Source: Rhodocytophaga rosea (lineage in GTDB: Bacteria > Bacteroidota > Bacteroidia > Cytophagales > 172606-1). Taken from it: DNA of 64,000 nucleotides. The notes beneath the pieces were generated by a model that made no database searches, was not told the origin of the DNA, and saw only the letters and a list, made by a program, of their open reading frames with translations. Below are positions 54,597 to 63,146 of this stretch, piece after piece. Location: the NCBI RefSeq assembly GCF_010119975.1, contig NZ_CP048222.1:5990501-6054500 (forward strand), given 5' to 3'. The position numbers were made by a program, and so were the translations under genes. Within the stretch, counting starts at the first letter, position 1. Each line of letters starts with the position of its first letter.

Positions 54597-55778
54597 TTAC
54601 TCAGTTTTCTGCTCGCTATCTGTTCCTATAATTTGTTCCAGATCGCTGGGCGCTTGCTGATCTTCCACTTTTTCAGCCCGGATATCCGGAAGAATTTCAG
54701 GATCGATATAGCCTTTGCTGGCTGCATGTTTGGCAGCAACTACCGTATCAGGCACTAAGAGCATTTCAACACCGAGTTGTTTAGCCTGTAAAATTATTTT
54801 CTGCACCGAACTATCCCGTATATCCTGGCTCACATCCCTAATATATACAGCCAGAATACGTCCTGGAAATTCCTGAATTACCTGCAAATAAATTTCCGGA
54901 TCATGCTGTCCGCTGTCGCCGATGAGAATAAAAGGCAATCCTTCGCAGGTATTAAGAATGAGTTTGATCTTGTCAAACTTATGGTTGTGGTGGGTAGATT
55001 TGATAAACTGTTCGCGGTCGATGCCCAGATCACGCAATAGGAAAGGACCTTTGGGAATACCTTGTACGATGCAAAAATCTACCAGCAGGTCATACAAATT
55101 CCAGGAACTGCTGGAGACGAAAAACAAAGGATTAAACAAGGAACTATCTGGTCCGCTTTGTAGTGCCCGGTAAAATGCTGCTACCCCTTCAAAAGCTAGG
55201 CGTGTGCGTGAGTTATTTAAAAAGGTAAGTTTGGCGGCTTTCATCAGACTCGTAGCATTCGTTTGCAGAATGGTATCATCCACATCCGAAATGATTCCGA
55301 ACTGGCTGCCTGCATTGGGCGTAAGAATGGTTCCGGAAGCCCGAATATCACCCTGTCCTTCATATATTTCATCCAGCAAACGGAGTTCTATTGTATGCCA
55401 GGCTCTGGTAGGTGGAAGGGGTTCTTGCGGCCTAAAACGCACTTCAAAATATCCTTCAACATCGGTAATTACTTCCTGTGTTACACCGGCAAATGTGGCT
55501 TCTACCCGTACCCCTGGAATTTCAACGCTGGCAAACCGCTTATATGTAGAAAGTAGATTCTGCCAGACTGTATCATTATCTCCGGCGGCTACAATACCTT
55601 TGTCTTTGAGTACCCGGCCTTTCAGGTAAATTTCATTGGCATTGCCAAACCCCCGGTAAGGCAGAATCATAACGGGACCTAAATTGCCCAGGCGCTGCCG
55701 TAATCTGTATTTGAGTTTGTCGAAGCGGTCGTCGGCATTACTGGCAACACGCATCAAAATCTGTTTCCATTGTGACAT
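54597..55778 (-). CDS. APP1-like phosphatidate phosphatase domain protein (DUF2183)
   Basis: A 393-residue cytosolic protein started at ATG 55778 (MSQWKQILMRVASNADDRFDK). A longer frame to 55868 runs through an inverted repeat and gives no plausible leader. The HAD-type catalytic motif is GIISDVDDTILQTNA at about 157-171 (two Asp), followed by FVSSSSWNLYDLL, and an ILIGDSGQHDPEIY motif at about 275. This order is that of the APP1 catalytic domain, which removes phosphate from phosphatidic acid in yeast; bacterial members are uncharacterised. The region before it (about 90-140) resembles a beta-sandwich. It is monocistronic and divergent from the GHMP kinase gene. Confidence 0.87.
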   Translation of the reverse strand: MSQWKQILMRVASNADDRFDKLKYRLRQRLGNLGPVMILPYRGFGNANEIYLKGRVLKDKGIVAAGDNDTVWQNLLSTYKRFASVEIPGVRVEATFAGVTQEVITDVEGYFEVRFRPQEPLPPTRAWHTIELRLLDEIYEGQGDIRASGTILTPNAGSQFGIISDVDDTILQTNATSLMKAAKLTFLNNSRTRLAFEGVAAFYRALQSGPDSSLFNPLFFVSSSSWNLYDLLVDFCIVQGIPKGPFLLRDLGIDREQFIKSTHHNHKFDKIKLILNTCEGLPFILIGDSGQHDPEIYLQVIQEFPGRILAVYIRDVSQDIRDSSVQKIILQAKQLGVEMLLVPDTVVAAKHAASKGYIDPEILPDIRAEKVEDQQAPSDLEQIIGTDSEQKTE

Positions 55779-55807
55779 AGCTTTGCGTTGGTTAAATGGG
55801 TGAATGA

Positions 55808-55922
55808 GCGAATGAGTGACTGAGTGAAAGATTACAATTTTTGTTCTACAGATTGAAGGGTCTGCCATTACCTTTAATATATACGTAGATCCAATCTCTC
55901 ATCTACTCAATCACTCATTCGC
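55808..55922. repeat. Intergenic inverted repeat with GAATGAGTGA core
   Basis: Arms GCGAATGAGTGACTGAGT (55808-55825) and ACTCAATCACTCATTCGC (55905-55922) pair over 18 bp with one G-U. The core is shared with the element at 7784-7843. It spans the 5' leader of the APP1-like gene. Confidence 0.6.
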
Positions 55923-56031
55923 TTCGGTACTATTCTACGTGAAAATATCAAAAAAATGTGCGTTCCAGTGAAACATACTTGAATTTTAACTAAACTTACC
56001 ACGATCACCGCTTTGTGAATATTTAATATAT

Positions 56032-57027
56032 ATGATTATAGAATCGAGAGCCTATGCCAGGGCAGGCTTGCTGGGCAATCCTTCAGATGGCTATTTTGGT
56101 AAAACCATTTCTATTATTGTCAAAAATTTTGGCGCCCGTATTTCGCTTTATCAGTCACCTGAGTTACACATTGAGCCCCAGGAACAAGATCTTACTACTT
56201 ACCGGAATATCTATCATTTGCGGGATGCTGTGAGCCTGACGGGATACAATGGCGGTATTCCGTTGATAAAAGCAGCTATCAAAAAATTCTGTGAATATTG
56301 CGAAGAGAACAACACCAGGCTGAGTAATAAAAATTTTACCGTCCGGTATGCTTCTTCCATTCCCAGACAGGTTGGACTTGCTGGCTCAAGTGCCATTATT
56401 ATTGCTACCATGCGCGCTTTGATGCAGTTCTATTCAGTAAAGATTCCCCTGGAAATATTGCCGAATTTGGCCTTATCTGCCGAAAAAGATGAGCTTGGCA
56501 TCAATGCCGGTATGCAGGACCGGGTAATTCAGTCTTATGAAGGCTGCGTGTATATGAACTTTGATAAGAAAATAATGGAAGAAAAAAAATACGGGCAATA
56601 CGAACGCATAGAACCGGCTTTGCTGCCTAAATTATATATCGCCTATAAAACATCCTTAGGAAAAGTATCCGGCACAGTTTTCAATGACATCCGCGCCCGG
56701 TACGATAAAGGAGATGCACATGTGATTGATACCCTCAGTAAAATTGCCAGCCTGGCAGAGCGTGGAAAAGAAGTGATCCGGCAGAAAGACTATGAGACCT
56801 TGTTTCACCTGATGAATGAAAATTTCGACCTTCGCTGCAAAATCATGAATATCAGCGAAAGCAATATGGAACTGATTAACACCGCCAGAAGTTGTGGGGC
56901 ATCAGCTAGTTTTACAGGTTCCGGCGGCTCTATTATCGGCATGTATACCGACGATGAAATGCTTAACAAACTGGTAGTTAAACTTAAAAACCTCAACGCC
57001 AGAGTGATTAAACCATATATTGTGTAA
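56032..57027 (+). CDS. GHMP-superfamily sugar kinase, glucuronokinase-like
   Basis: A 331-residue kinase. The substrate-loop start ARAGLLGNPSDGYFGKTISI (about 9-28), the ATP motif PRQVGLAGSSAIIIATMRAL (about 111-130) and the C-terminal motif GASASFTGSGGSIIGMY (about 288-304) define the GHMP fold. The NAGMQDRVIQSYEGCVYMNFD segment is characteristic of the plant-type glucuronokinases, which make glucuronate-1-phosphate. It is followed by GalU, the enzyme type that uses sugar-1-phosphates to make UDP-sugars, so a salvage route to UDP-glucuronate or a similar sugar is plausible. A tandem 8-bp repeat separates the two genes. Other sugar specificities cannot be excluded. Confidence 0.85.
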   Translation: MIIESRAYARAGLLGNPSDGYFGKTISIIVKNFGARISLYQSPELHIEPQEQDLTTYRNIYHLRDAVSLTGYNGGIPLIKAAIKKFCEYCEENNTRLSNKNFTVRYASSIPRQVGLAGSSAIIIATMRALMQFYSVKIPLEILPNLALSAEKDELGINAGMQDRVIQSYEGCVYMNFDKKIMEEKKYGQYERIEPALLPKLYIAYKTSLGKVSGTVFNDIRARYDKGDAHVIDTLSKIASLAERGKEVIRQKDYETLFHLMNENFDLRCKIMNISESNMELINTARSCGASASFTGSGGSIIGMYTDDEMLNKLVVKLKNLNARVIKPYIV

Positions 57028-57028
57028 A

Positions 57029-57092
57029 GAATTACAGAATTACAGAATTACAGAATTACAGAATTACAGAATTACAGAATTACAGAATTACA
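57029..57092 (+). repeat. Tandem repeat, 8 perfect copies of GAATTACA
   Basis: An uninterrupted array of eight 8-bp units directly after the GHMP kinase stop codon (2 nt) and 96 nt before galU. It is a short-sequence repeat prone to copy-number change by slippage. It is not a CRISPR array because there are no spacers. It lies in the leader of galU. Confidence 0.9.
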
Positions 57093-57188
57093 TTTCTTTA
57101 ACCACTTATTTATTCAATTATTGAGGCCTTCAGTAATTCTATCAGCGAACTATCAACTACCAACTTTTAAAAATTCAGACATTTCATT

Positions 57189-58097
57189 ATGATCAGAAAA
57201 GCAGTAATACCAGCCGCCGGATTAGGCACCCGTTTTTTACCAGCCACCAAGGCACAACCCAAAGAAATGCTTCCCATTATCGATACACCCACCATTCAGT
57301 ATGTGGTGCAGGAAGCAGTAGATTCTGGTATTGAAGACATCCTTATTATTTCCGGAAAAGGAAAACGGGCCATAGAAGACCATTTTGACCGTAATTTTGA
57401 GCTGGAAGCCCGCTTAGAAGAAAAAGAGGATACTTTATACAATGAAATCCGCCGGCTGGCTGATATGGCTCATATTCATTTTATCCGCCAGAAAGAAATC
57501 AATGGCCTGGGTGATGCCATTTATTATGCCCGTCACCACACCGGCAATGAACCTTTTGCCGTATTGCTGGGCGATACGATTATAGATTCCGTAATTCCGG
57601 TTACCCAGCAACTAATTGACATTTACGAACAATACCGCTGCACTGTGATTGCAGTAGAAGAAGTGCCGAAAGACAAAGTTTCCCGTTATGGCATTGTAGG
57701 CGGAAAAAAGCTCAGCGACTCACTCATGGAACTGAATCAATTGATCGAAAAACCTTCCATTGAAAAAGCGCCTTCTAATCTGGCCATTGCCGGGCGGTAT
57801 ATTCTCACGCCGGAAATCTATAAAGCCATCGAACAAACACCCAAAGGCAAAGGAAACGAAATCCAGCTAACCGATGCGTTCCTACGCCTGCTGAAAGGGG
57901 AGAATATTTACTCGCATACCATCGAAGGCAAACGGTATGATATCGGCAACAAACTCGACTTTTTGAAAACAACCGTTGAATTTGCCCTCCGCCGGAAAGA
58001 ATTTGCTGCCCCATTTGCTGCTTTTCTACAGGAAACCGTAGCTTCTTTGTCGCCTGAACTTATCAGCGAAGGCAAGAAAATAGCAGATAACTCCTAA
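57189..58097 (+). CDS. galU: UTP--glucose-1-phosphate uridylyltransferase
   Basis: A 302-residue nucleotidyltransferase. The N-terminal signature AVIPAAGLGTRFLPATKAQPKEMLPI (uridine phosphate loop with the activating Lys) is intact, followed by IQYVVQEAVDSGIEDILIISG, the metal/sugar region LLGDTI and the sugar-binding Lys/Glu stretch IEKPSIEKAPSNLAIAGRYIL. The end GKRYDIGNKLDF is also typical of GalU. It makes UDP-glucose from UTP and glucose-1-phosphate for envelope glycans. Downstream of the glucuronokinase-like gene it may accept other sugar-1-phosphates. Its leader holds an 8-bp tandem repeat that could affect expression. Confidence 0.95.
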   Translation: MIRKAVIPAAGLGTRFLPATKAQPKEMLPIIDTPTIQYVVQEAVDSGIEDILIISGKGKRAIEDHFDRNFELEARLEEKEDTLYNEIRRLADMAHIHFIRQKEINGLGDAIYYARHHTGNEPFAVLLGDTIIDSVIPVTQQLIDIYEQYRCTVIAVEEVPKDKVSRYGIVGGKKLSDSLMELNQLIEKPSIEKAPSNLAIAGRYILTPEIYKAIEQTPKGKGNEIQLTDAFLRLLKGENIYSHTIEGKRYDIGNKLDFLKTTVEFALRRKEFAAPFAAFLQETVASLSPELISEGKKIADNS

Positions 58098-58124
58098 CCT
58101 ACACTCTAAAACCTATTTCAGGCA

Positions 58125-58820
58125 ATGAAGCAATTAGCCATTGTTACCGGTGTTTCCGGGAATTTAGGACAAGCCGTAGCTCAAAACTTGCTCCAGAAAG
58201 ATATACAGGTAATTGGAACGATACGAACAGAGGAAAGCCTGCCCGAACTTGAGAAGCATAGCCATTTTGAAAAGTACACACTGGATGTAACCCAGGAAGA
58301 AGCCTGTAAACAATTGGTGACATATGCTGCCAATACCTATGGAAAAATACACATAGCGGCGCTTACGGTAGGCGGTTTTGCTATGGGTAATCTCCAGGAA
58401 ACGGATGGGGCCAGCCTCAAGAAAATGTTTGCCATGAACTTTGAATCAGCCTATTACCTGGCCAGAGAAGTTTTTGTTCAAATGGCCAAACACGCCGAGG
58501 GAGGACATATTTTTCTGGTGGGAGCCAGGCCTGCCTTATTGCCGGAGGCCGGAAAACATATGGTGGCCTATGCTTTATCAAAATCGCTGCTTTTTTCTCT
58601 GGCTGAAATTCTAAATGCAGAGGGCAATAAGAAAAATGTAGTAACTACCGTAATTGTTCCCAGTACCATTGATACTCCCCAGAACCGAGTGGCTATGCCG
58701 GATGCGAAGTTTGCCAACTGGGTGCAGCCCTCTGATATAGCTGAAATTATCAGCTTTACTGCTTCCGATGCAGCAAAGGTTATACGGGAGCCGGTAATTA
58801 AGGTGTATGGGAATGCTTGA
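58125..58820 (+). CDS. Short-chain dehydrogenase/reductase (SDR)
   Basis: A 231-residue Rossmann enzyme. The NAD(P)-binding motif is TGVSGNLGQAVA (about 8-19), the middle motif is in ALTVGGFAMGN, and the catalytic Tyr/Lys pair is in YALSKSLL (about 150-157), with a Gly-Ala-Arg stretch before it replacing the usual Ser region. The substrate is unknown. It follows galU by 27 nt and is likely co-transcribed, perhaps acting on a sugar or lipid. It is a complete single-domain classical SDR. Confidence 0.88.
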   Translation: MKQLAIVTGVSGNLGQAVAQNLLQKDIQVIGTIRTEESLPELEKHSHFEKYTLDVTQEEACKQLVTYAANTYGKIHIAALTVGGFAMGNLQETDGASLKKMFAMNFESAYYLAREVFVQMAKHAEGGHIFLVGARPALLPEAGKHMVAYALSKSLLFSLAEILNAEGNKKNVVTTVIVPSTIDTPQNRVAMPDAKFANWVQPSDIAEIISFTASDAAKVIREPVIKVYGNA

Positions 58821-58899
58821 GAGAAAATGAAGATTAGTCATATAACCCAATTTTAGATATTAAATGGCGCTTGTATTATGATTTGATATCATAAAAATA

Positions 58900-59243
58900 A
58901 TGTCCCCAACAATTAAAAGACAATTTGTAATATTCGCTTTTATACTTCTTTGTCAAATAGCAGTGTGTTGGGAACATTTAGGTCCAACTCATGGTGTTAC
59001 ACCTCAGAAAGACCCAGTACCTATGTTGACCCAATGGGAGCAGATTTATATCTTATGAAAGGTAAAGTAATAGGAAAGAAAAGAGTAAGCGAGATTGATC
59101 CTTGGAATCCAATGGTAAAAGTCGAAACATGGAGAGAAGTTAACCTGCTGAAAGATTGGTTTATTAAAGCAATTTTCTTTTTTCAAATCTTGGTTTATGG
59201 GATAATAATCAAGGTAGCTAAGGATAAAGAGAATACTAACTAA
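58900..59243 (+). pseudogene. Possible frame-disrupted small membrane-protein gene
   Basis: ATG 58900 opens a 52-codon frame with a leader-like N-terminus (IKRQFVIFAFILLCQIAVC) that stops at 59058. The overlapping frame from about 58950 to 59243 lacks a leader but ends in a hydrophobic helix (WFIKAIFFFQILVYGIIIKV) and charged tail. Read together with one shift they look like one small exported/anchored protein. It may instead be a short intact gene starting at ATG 59034 (MGADLYLMKGKVIGKK). No family is recognised. Confidence 0.35.
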
Positions 59244-59251
59244 ATAGATAT

Positions 59252-61357
59252 ATGTCTATGAAAACATTCACCCTGTTTCTATTATATATAGCTGTTTCAA
59301 TTTCTGCACTTGCACAAGATTCCTATAACTTTTATGTATCTCCAACCGGCAATGATGCAGCAAGTGGAACCAGTCAGGAAATGCCTTTTGAGAGTATAGA
59401 AAAAGCCCGTCTGGCTGTGCAAGCGTTGAAAAAGGAAGGGAAATTTAATAAGCCAGTAACTGTTTATCTTAGAGAAGGCACCTATTATCTTGAAAAGCCG
59501 CTTATATTCACCCAGGATGATTCCGGCACAGAGGAAATTCCTATTACGTATACCGCATATCCCAACGAGAAAGTAACGATTCATGGCGGAAAAGCCATTA
59601 CCGGCTGGAAAAAATATAAGAAGGATATCTGGATAGCTCAGGTTCCGGAAGCGAAACAAGGGACATGGTCATTCCGGCAATTGTATGTAAATGGAACATT
59701 AAAACAGCGGGCCAGAATACCTAACCAGGGTTTTTTACGGGTAAAAGGTTTTCCCGATGGAGGGCCAGAAGTACATTACCATACCGACTGCCAGCGTTTC
59801 GAATACGCCAATCAGGACATTAATCCGGCCTGGACCAACCTGACCGATGTAGAAGTAATCGTTTACCATTTCTGGACAGATTCACATTTGCCTATTCAAT
59901 CTATTAATTCCAAAAACAGGATTGTTACTTTTAAGCACAAAGCTGGTAAAGTATTTACCAATGATTTTACCAAAGAAGGAGCCAGATATATTGTAGAAAA
60001 TGTATGGGAAGGTCTGGATACCCCCGGAGAATGGTACCTGAACAAAAAAACAGGACTTTTATACTATTATGCCCAGCCTGGAGAAAACTTGACTAAGGCT
60101 GAAGTAATTGCCCCGGTATCTCCGGCATTCATTCATCTGGAAGGAAAACCATTGGAAAATAAACCTGTAGCTTACCTTACGTTCAGCAACCTGAATTTTC
60201 AGTATACTAATTTCGAGTTACCCCCAGGTAATTCCAATGACCAGCAGGGATCTGCCAGTGTACCTGCTGCGATTACTATGAGTGGTGCCCAGCACTGCAC
60301 ATTCGATAATTGCCGCATTCAGAATATCGGAACTTTTGCTTTTGAAATCAATCCTGGAAGCCGCTATAACCGGATTTCTTCCTGTGAAATGAGCTATCTG
60401 GCTGCCGGTGGAATCAGAATAAACGGCGGAAACACAGCAGATCATCCTTTGCTGCGTACCGGTTACAATCAGATTACTGATAATTTACTGCATCATTATG
60501 GAGAGGTATTTCCTTCTGCAGTTGGCTTGCTACTCATGCATACCCACCACAATGAAATCCTGCACAATGAGATTCACCATGGCTGGTATACCGGCATTTC
60601 GGCAGGCTGGGTTTGGGGCTACAAACACAGCATCAGTACTCATAATCTGATCGCCTATAATCATATTCACCACATCGGAGGCGATGGATTGCTATCGGAT
60701 ATGGGTGGGATTTATACGCTGGGTGTATCACCCGGAACTGTACTCCGCAATAACCTGATTCATGATGTAAATGCCAATCATTATGGCGGCTGGGGCATTT
60801 ATAATGACGAAGGTACTACCCACTTGCTGATTGAAAACAACATTGTGTATAATACCAAGTTTGCTCCCTATAACATACATTTCTGTAAGGAAGTAACCGT
60901 TCGTAATAATATATTCGCTTTCGGTAAACTTGAACAGATTAGCCGCCACCGGATGGAGCCGCATACAAGTGTGTATTTTGAAAATAATATTGTGTACTGG
61001 AAAGAAGGTGAGCTGTTTTCTCAAAACTGGAAAGACAAGCCCTATACTTTTCATGTATCAGCCATAAATCCGGACCAGGAATTGAACAGCACATTTGAAG
61101 CTAATTATAACCTGTATTATAACCCTTCGTTACCGGCTGATTCTATGAAATACAATGGATTAACTTTCGCTGAATGGCAGGCCAGAGGGAAAGATACACA
61201 TTCGAAATATGCGGACCCACTATTTGTGGACGCTAATAACTATGATTTTCACTTAAAGCCAGAGTCACCAGCGTTACAACTTGGATTTCAGCCGATAGAC
61301 ATGAGCAGGGTAGGCGTAAGAAGAAAGGAAGCAGAAGTAAATAAACCGAAAGATTAA
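59252..61357 (+). CDS. Secreted right-handed beta-helix protein (GH141/pectinase-like)
   Basis: A 701-residue exported protein with a signal peptide ending SALAQ. The mature start FYVSPTGNDAASGTSQEMPFESIEKAR and the DSGTEEIPITYTAYPNEKVTIHGG pattern introduce a right-handed parallel beta-helix with many Asn-ladder turns (HNLIAYNHIHHIGGDGLLSDMGGIYTLG, NIVYNTKFAPYNIHFCKEV). The overall layout resembles GH141 proteins that act on pectic side chains, but the catalytic residues cannot be assigned by eye. It is 8 nt after a small doubtful ORF and about 6 kb from the arabinan-type locus. A role in glycan breakdown is likely. Confidence 0.8.
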   Translation: MSMKTFTLFLLYIAVSISALAQDSYNFYVSPTGNDAASGTSQEMPFESIEKARLAVQALKKEGKFNKPVTVYLREGTYYLEKPLIFTQDDSGTEEIPITYTAYPNEKVTIHGGKAITGWKKYKKDIWIAQVPEAKQGTWSFRQLYVNGTLKQRARIPNQGFLRVKGFPDGGPEVHYHTDCQRFEYANQDINPAWTNLTDVEVIVYHFWTDSHLPIQSINSKNRIVTFKHKAGKVFTNDFTKEGARYIVENVWEGLDTPGEWYLNKKTGLLYYYAQPGENLTKAEVIAPVSPAFIHLEGKPLENKPVAYLTFSNLNFQYTNFELPPGNSNDQQGSASVPAAITMSGAQHCTFDNCRIQNIGTFAFEINPGSRYNRISSCEMSYLAAGGIRINGGNTADHPLLRTGYNQITDNLLHHYGEVFPSAVGLLLMHTHHNEILHNEIHHGWYTGISAGWVWGYKHSISTHNLIAYNHIHHIGGDGLLSDMGGIYTLGVSPGTVLRNNLIHDVNANHYGGWGIYNDEGTTHLLIENNIVYNTKFAPYNIHFCKEVTVRNNIFAFGKLEQISRHRMEPHTSVYFENNIVYWKEGELFSQNWKDKPYTFHVSAINPDQELNSTFEANYNLYYNPSLPADSMKYNGLTFAEWQARGKDTHSKYADPLFVDANNYDFHLKPESPALQLGFQPIDMSRVGVRRKEAEVNKPKD

Positions 61358-61520
61358 TTACACAGCTGATTTTGTAAAAAAGCATTCCACTGAAGTCCTG
61401 GCGCGCAACCCATTGACCTGTTAATGCTTTTCGCAGCATCAAATACATGCGTTTTACTACATCACCACAAATCGTTGATTTATTGTTTTATTTTTTCGAG
61501 CCATTACCGGCATGCTTAAT

Positions 61521-62003
61521 CTAATCCCAGTCCCAGTCAAAATCATGGCCATCATTATCACCATCTAAGCCTGAGCTGGCAAAAGGAGCTTTTGCATAAA
61601 TACCCAGGCAGGTATACGTAGTTTTATTCACCCGGCGCAAACGGAAATCAGCTCCCAGAAAATAGTTTGCCCATAAGGAACCCTGCATTCCCAGATGAGT
61701 GCCTCCTTGCCGGGTATTGAACTCCAGCACCGGACCACAGGCAATACCCGCCAGGCCAAACCCGGTTTGCAGTTCACTATAGAGACGTAATTTGCCAGAT
61801 TCAACTTCCACGCCCCCATCAACGCTGTAATAAAAATGTTCAAGGTTCCAGTAGGCCACTTCCAGAGAATATGAAACGCGAGGTTTTTCTCCGCCAAAAT
61901 TAAAATGAATCATTGGACCAACAGACCATATTTGTTGAGAAAATCCGGTATGCCACATTGCCAAAATTAATAAGGCTAGTAAGCAAAGTTTTTTTCGTAT
62001 CAT
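61521..62003 (-). CDS. Small predicted outer-membrane beta-barrel or periplasmic protein
   Basis: A 160-residue exported protein with a signal peptide (about 1-22, ending GFSQ). The mature part alternates hydrophobic and polar residues in strand-like stretches (WSVGPMIHFNFGG, RVSYSLEVAYWNL, KLRLYSELQTGFGLAGIACGPVLEF) with aromatic ends. The C-terminus is strikingly acidic (GDNDGHDFDWDWD), which could bind calcium. No family is recognised. It is a lone gene on the minus strand. Confidence 0.65.
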   Translation of the reverse strand: MIRKKLCLLALLILAMWHTGFSQQIWSVGPMIHFNFGGEKPRVSYSLEVAYWNLEHFYYSVDGGVEVESGKLRLYSELQTGFGLAGIACGPVLEFNTRQGGTHLGMQGSLWANYFLGADFRLRRVNKTTYTCLGIYAKAPFASSGLDGDNDGHDFDWDWD

Positions 62004-62201
62004 CCTTTTTATATTTTAGCTGAACATAAAACGCTATATCCGATGTGTAATATAAAGCGCTGTCGGCATGAATGGAGATGAGACAAAATCAAAGTCTTTT
62101 CTGGGCAAGTATGAAATCAGCCTGAATCAGCAGAAAAATAAGTTCAGCTGGGTGCATCTTGTTAAATAAATACAAGTCTGTAATTGACCTGCTATATAGA
62201 T

Positions 62202-62843
62202 ATGAATAGCTTATATTTTGCCCATAATTGGAGAAGTGGCCGTTTAATTTTGCTTCTTTCTATACTTTATATTTTTACTTGTACACCTGAAGCATTTTCA
62301 CAGCAGAAGTTTCAAAATGGTTATATCATTAACCTGGAAGGAGACACTATAACCGGGTTAATTCACTTAAAAAGGCATACATTGAAATCGGGTATCGTGT
62401 ATTATAAAGACCAGGCTTTACGGAAAGAAATTGCATATACCCCCTCTGAAATAAAGGGTTTTTTTGTAAATGATGAAATGTATAGAAGTGCTGTGGTTGG
62501 AATGGAAATGCATTCTTCATCCGCCAATAACCTTCCCCATGCACAAGTAGGACGACCAACAGTTGATACCGTATTCATTCAGGTATTAATCACCGGCAAA
62601 AAAAGCTTACTCCGGATGATAGATGTTAAAGGTAAAGCCCACTATTTAATTAATGATGGAAGTATATTCAAAGGTCATCAAGTAATACTAAATAAAGTAA
62701 GCTTTAAGAATCAATTGAAAGCATATTTGCAAGATTGTCCTTCCATTGATGGCATTATATCCACTTCCAGGTATCAATACAATAGCCTCAAAAAAGTGTT
62801 TGATACCTATTACAGTTGCAATCAGATAAAACAAAATATATAA
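62202..62843 (+). CDS. Hypothetical exported protein
   Basis: A 213-residue protein of unknown family. The preferred start is ATG 62202 (MNSLYFAHNW); an in-frame TTG at 62184 would add six residues. A hydrophobic leader (LILLLSILYIFTCTPEAFSQ) directs export. The mature part begins QKFQNGYIINLEGDTITGLIHLKR and has IAYTPSEIKGFFVNDEMY, a pattern seen in Bacteroidota proteins of unknown function with small beta repeats. The downstream 300 nt show no partner gene. Confidence 0.6.
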   Translation: MNSLYFAHNWRSGRLILLLSILYIFTCTPEAFSQQKFQNGYIINLEGDTITGLIHLKRHTLKSGIVYYKDQALRKEIAYTPSEIKGFFVNDEMYRSAVVGMEMHSSSANNLPHAQVGRPTVDTVFIQVLITGKKSLLRMIDVKGKAHYLINDGSIFKGHQVILNKVSFKNQLKAYLQDCPSIDGIISTSRYQYNSLKKVFDTYYSCNQIKQNI

Positions 62844-63146
62844 AAGACCCTGTAAAGTTAGTGTTGAAACTTTCCTCAAAGTAGATAGTTCTTCGAGTAA
62901 GTTAGAATAAAGTAATATATAGAGTATGAAAATTGGGAGGTACTATCTTTATCTTATCTTTTGAATATCATACTATCAAGTTGAATCCCCTGTAACGATA
63001 TATTGCCCAGTTGGTAAAGCAGGTATATTTATCAACTCAAGTATTTCTGATGCCATAGCTGTTTTCGGAAACAATCACCAAACGTAAGTAGAATATCTAA
63101 GTTCAGTGTTACTATTTCTCCAGGAAATATGGACTTGCAACAAAAT
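62844..63146. other. Intergenic region before the IS3 element
   Basis: These 303 nt contain no supportable gene. The left end of the IS3 element probably lies near 63147 (TGTGGACAA), but the matching end is outside the window, so the border is not proven. Confidence 0.4.

Noticed and set aside
55779-55868. N-terminal extension of the APP1-like protein
   Set aside because: It translates an intergenic inverted repeat and lacks family similarity; ATG 55778 is preferred.
57029-57092. Possible CRISPR array from regular repeats
   Set aside because: The 8-bp units are contiguous with no spacers, and no cas gene is in the window. It is a simple tandem repeat.
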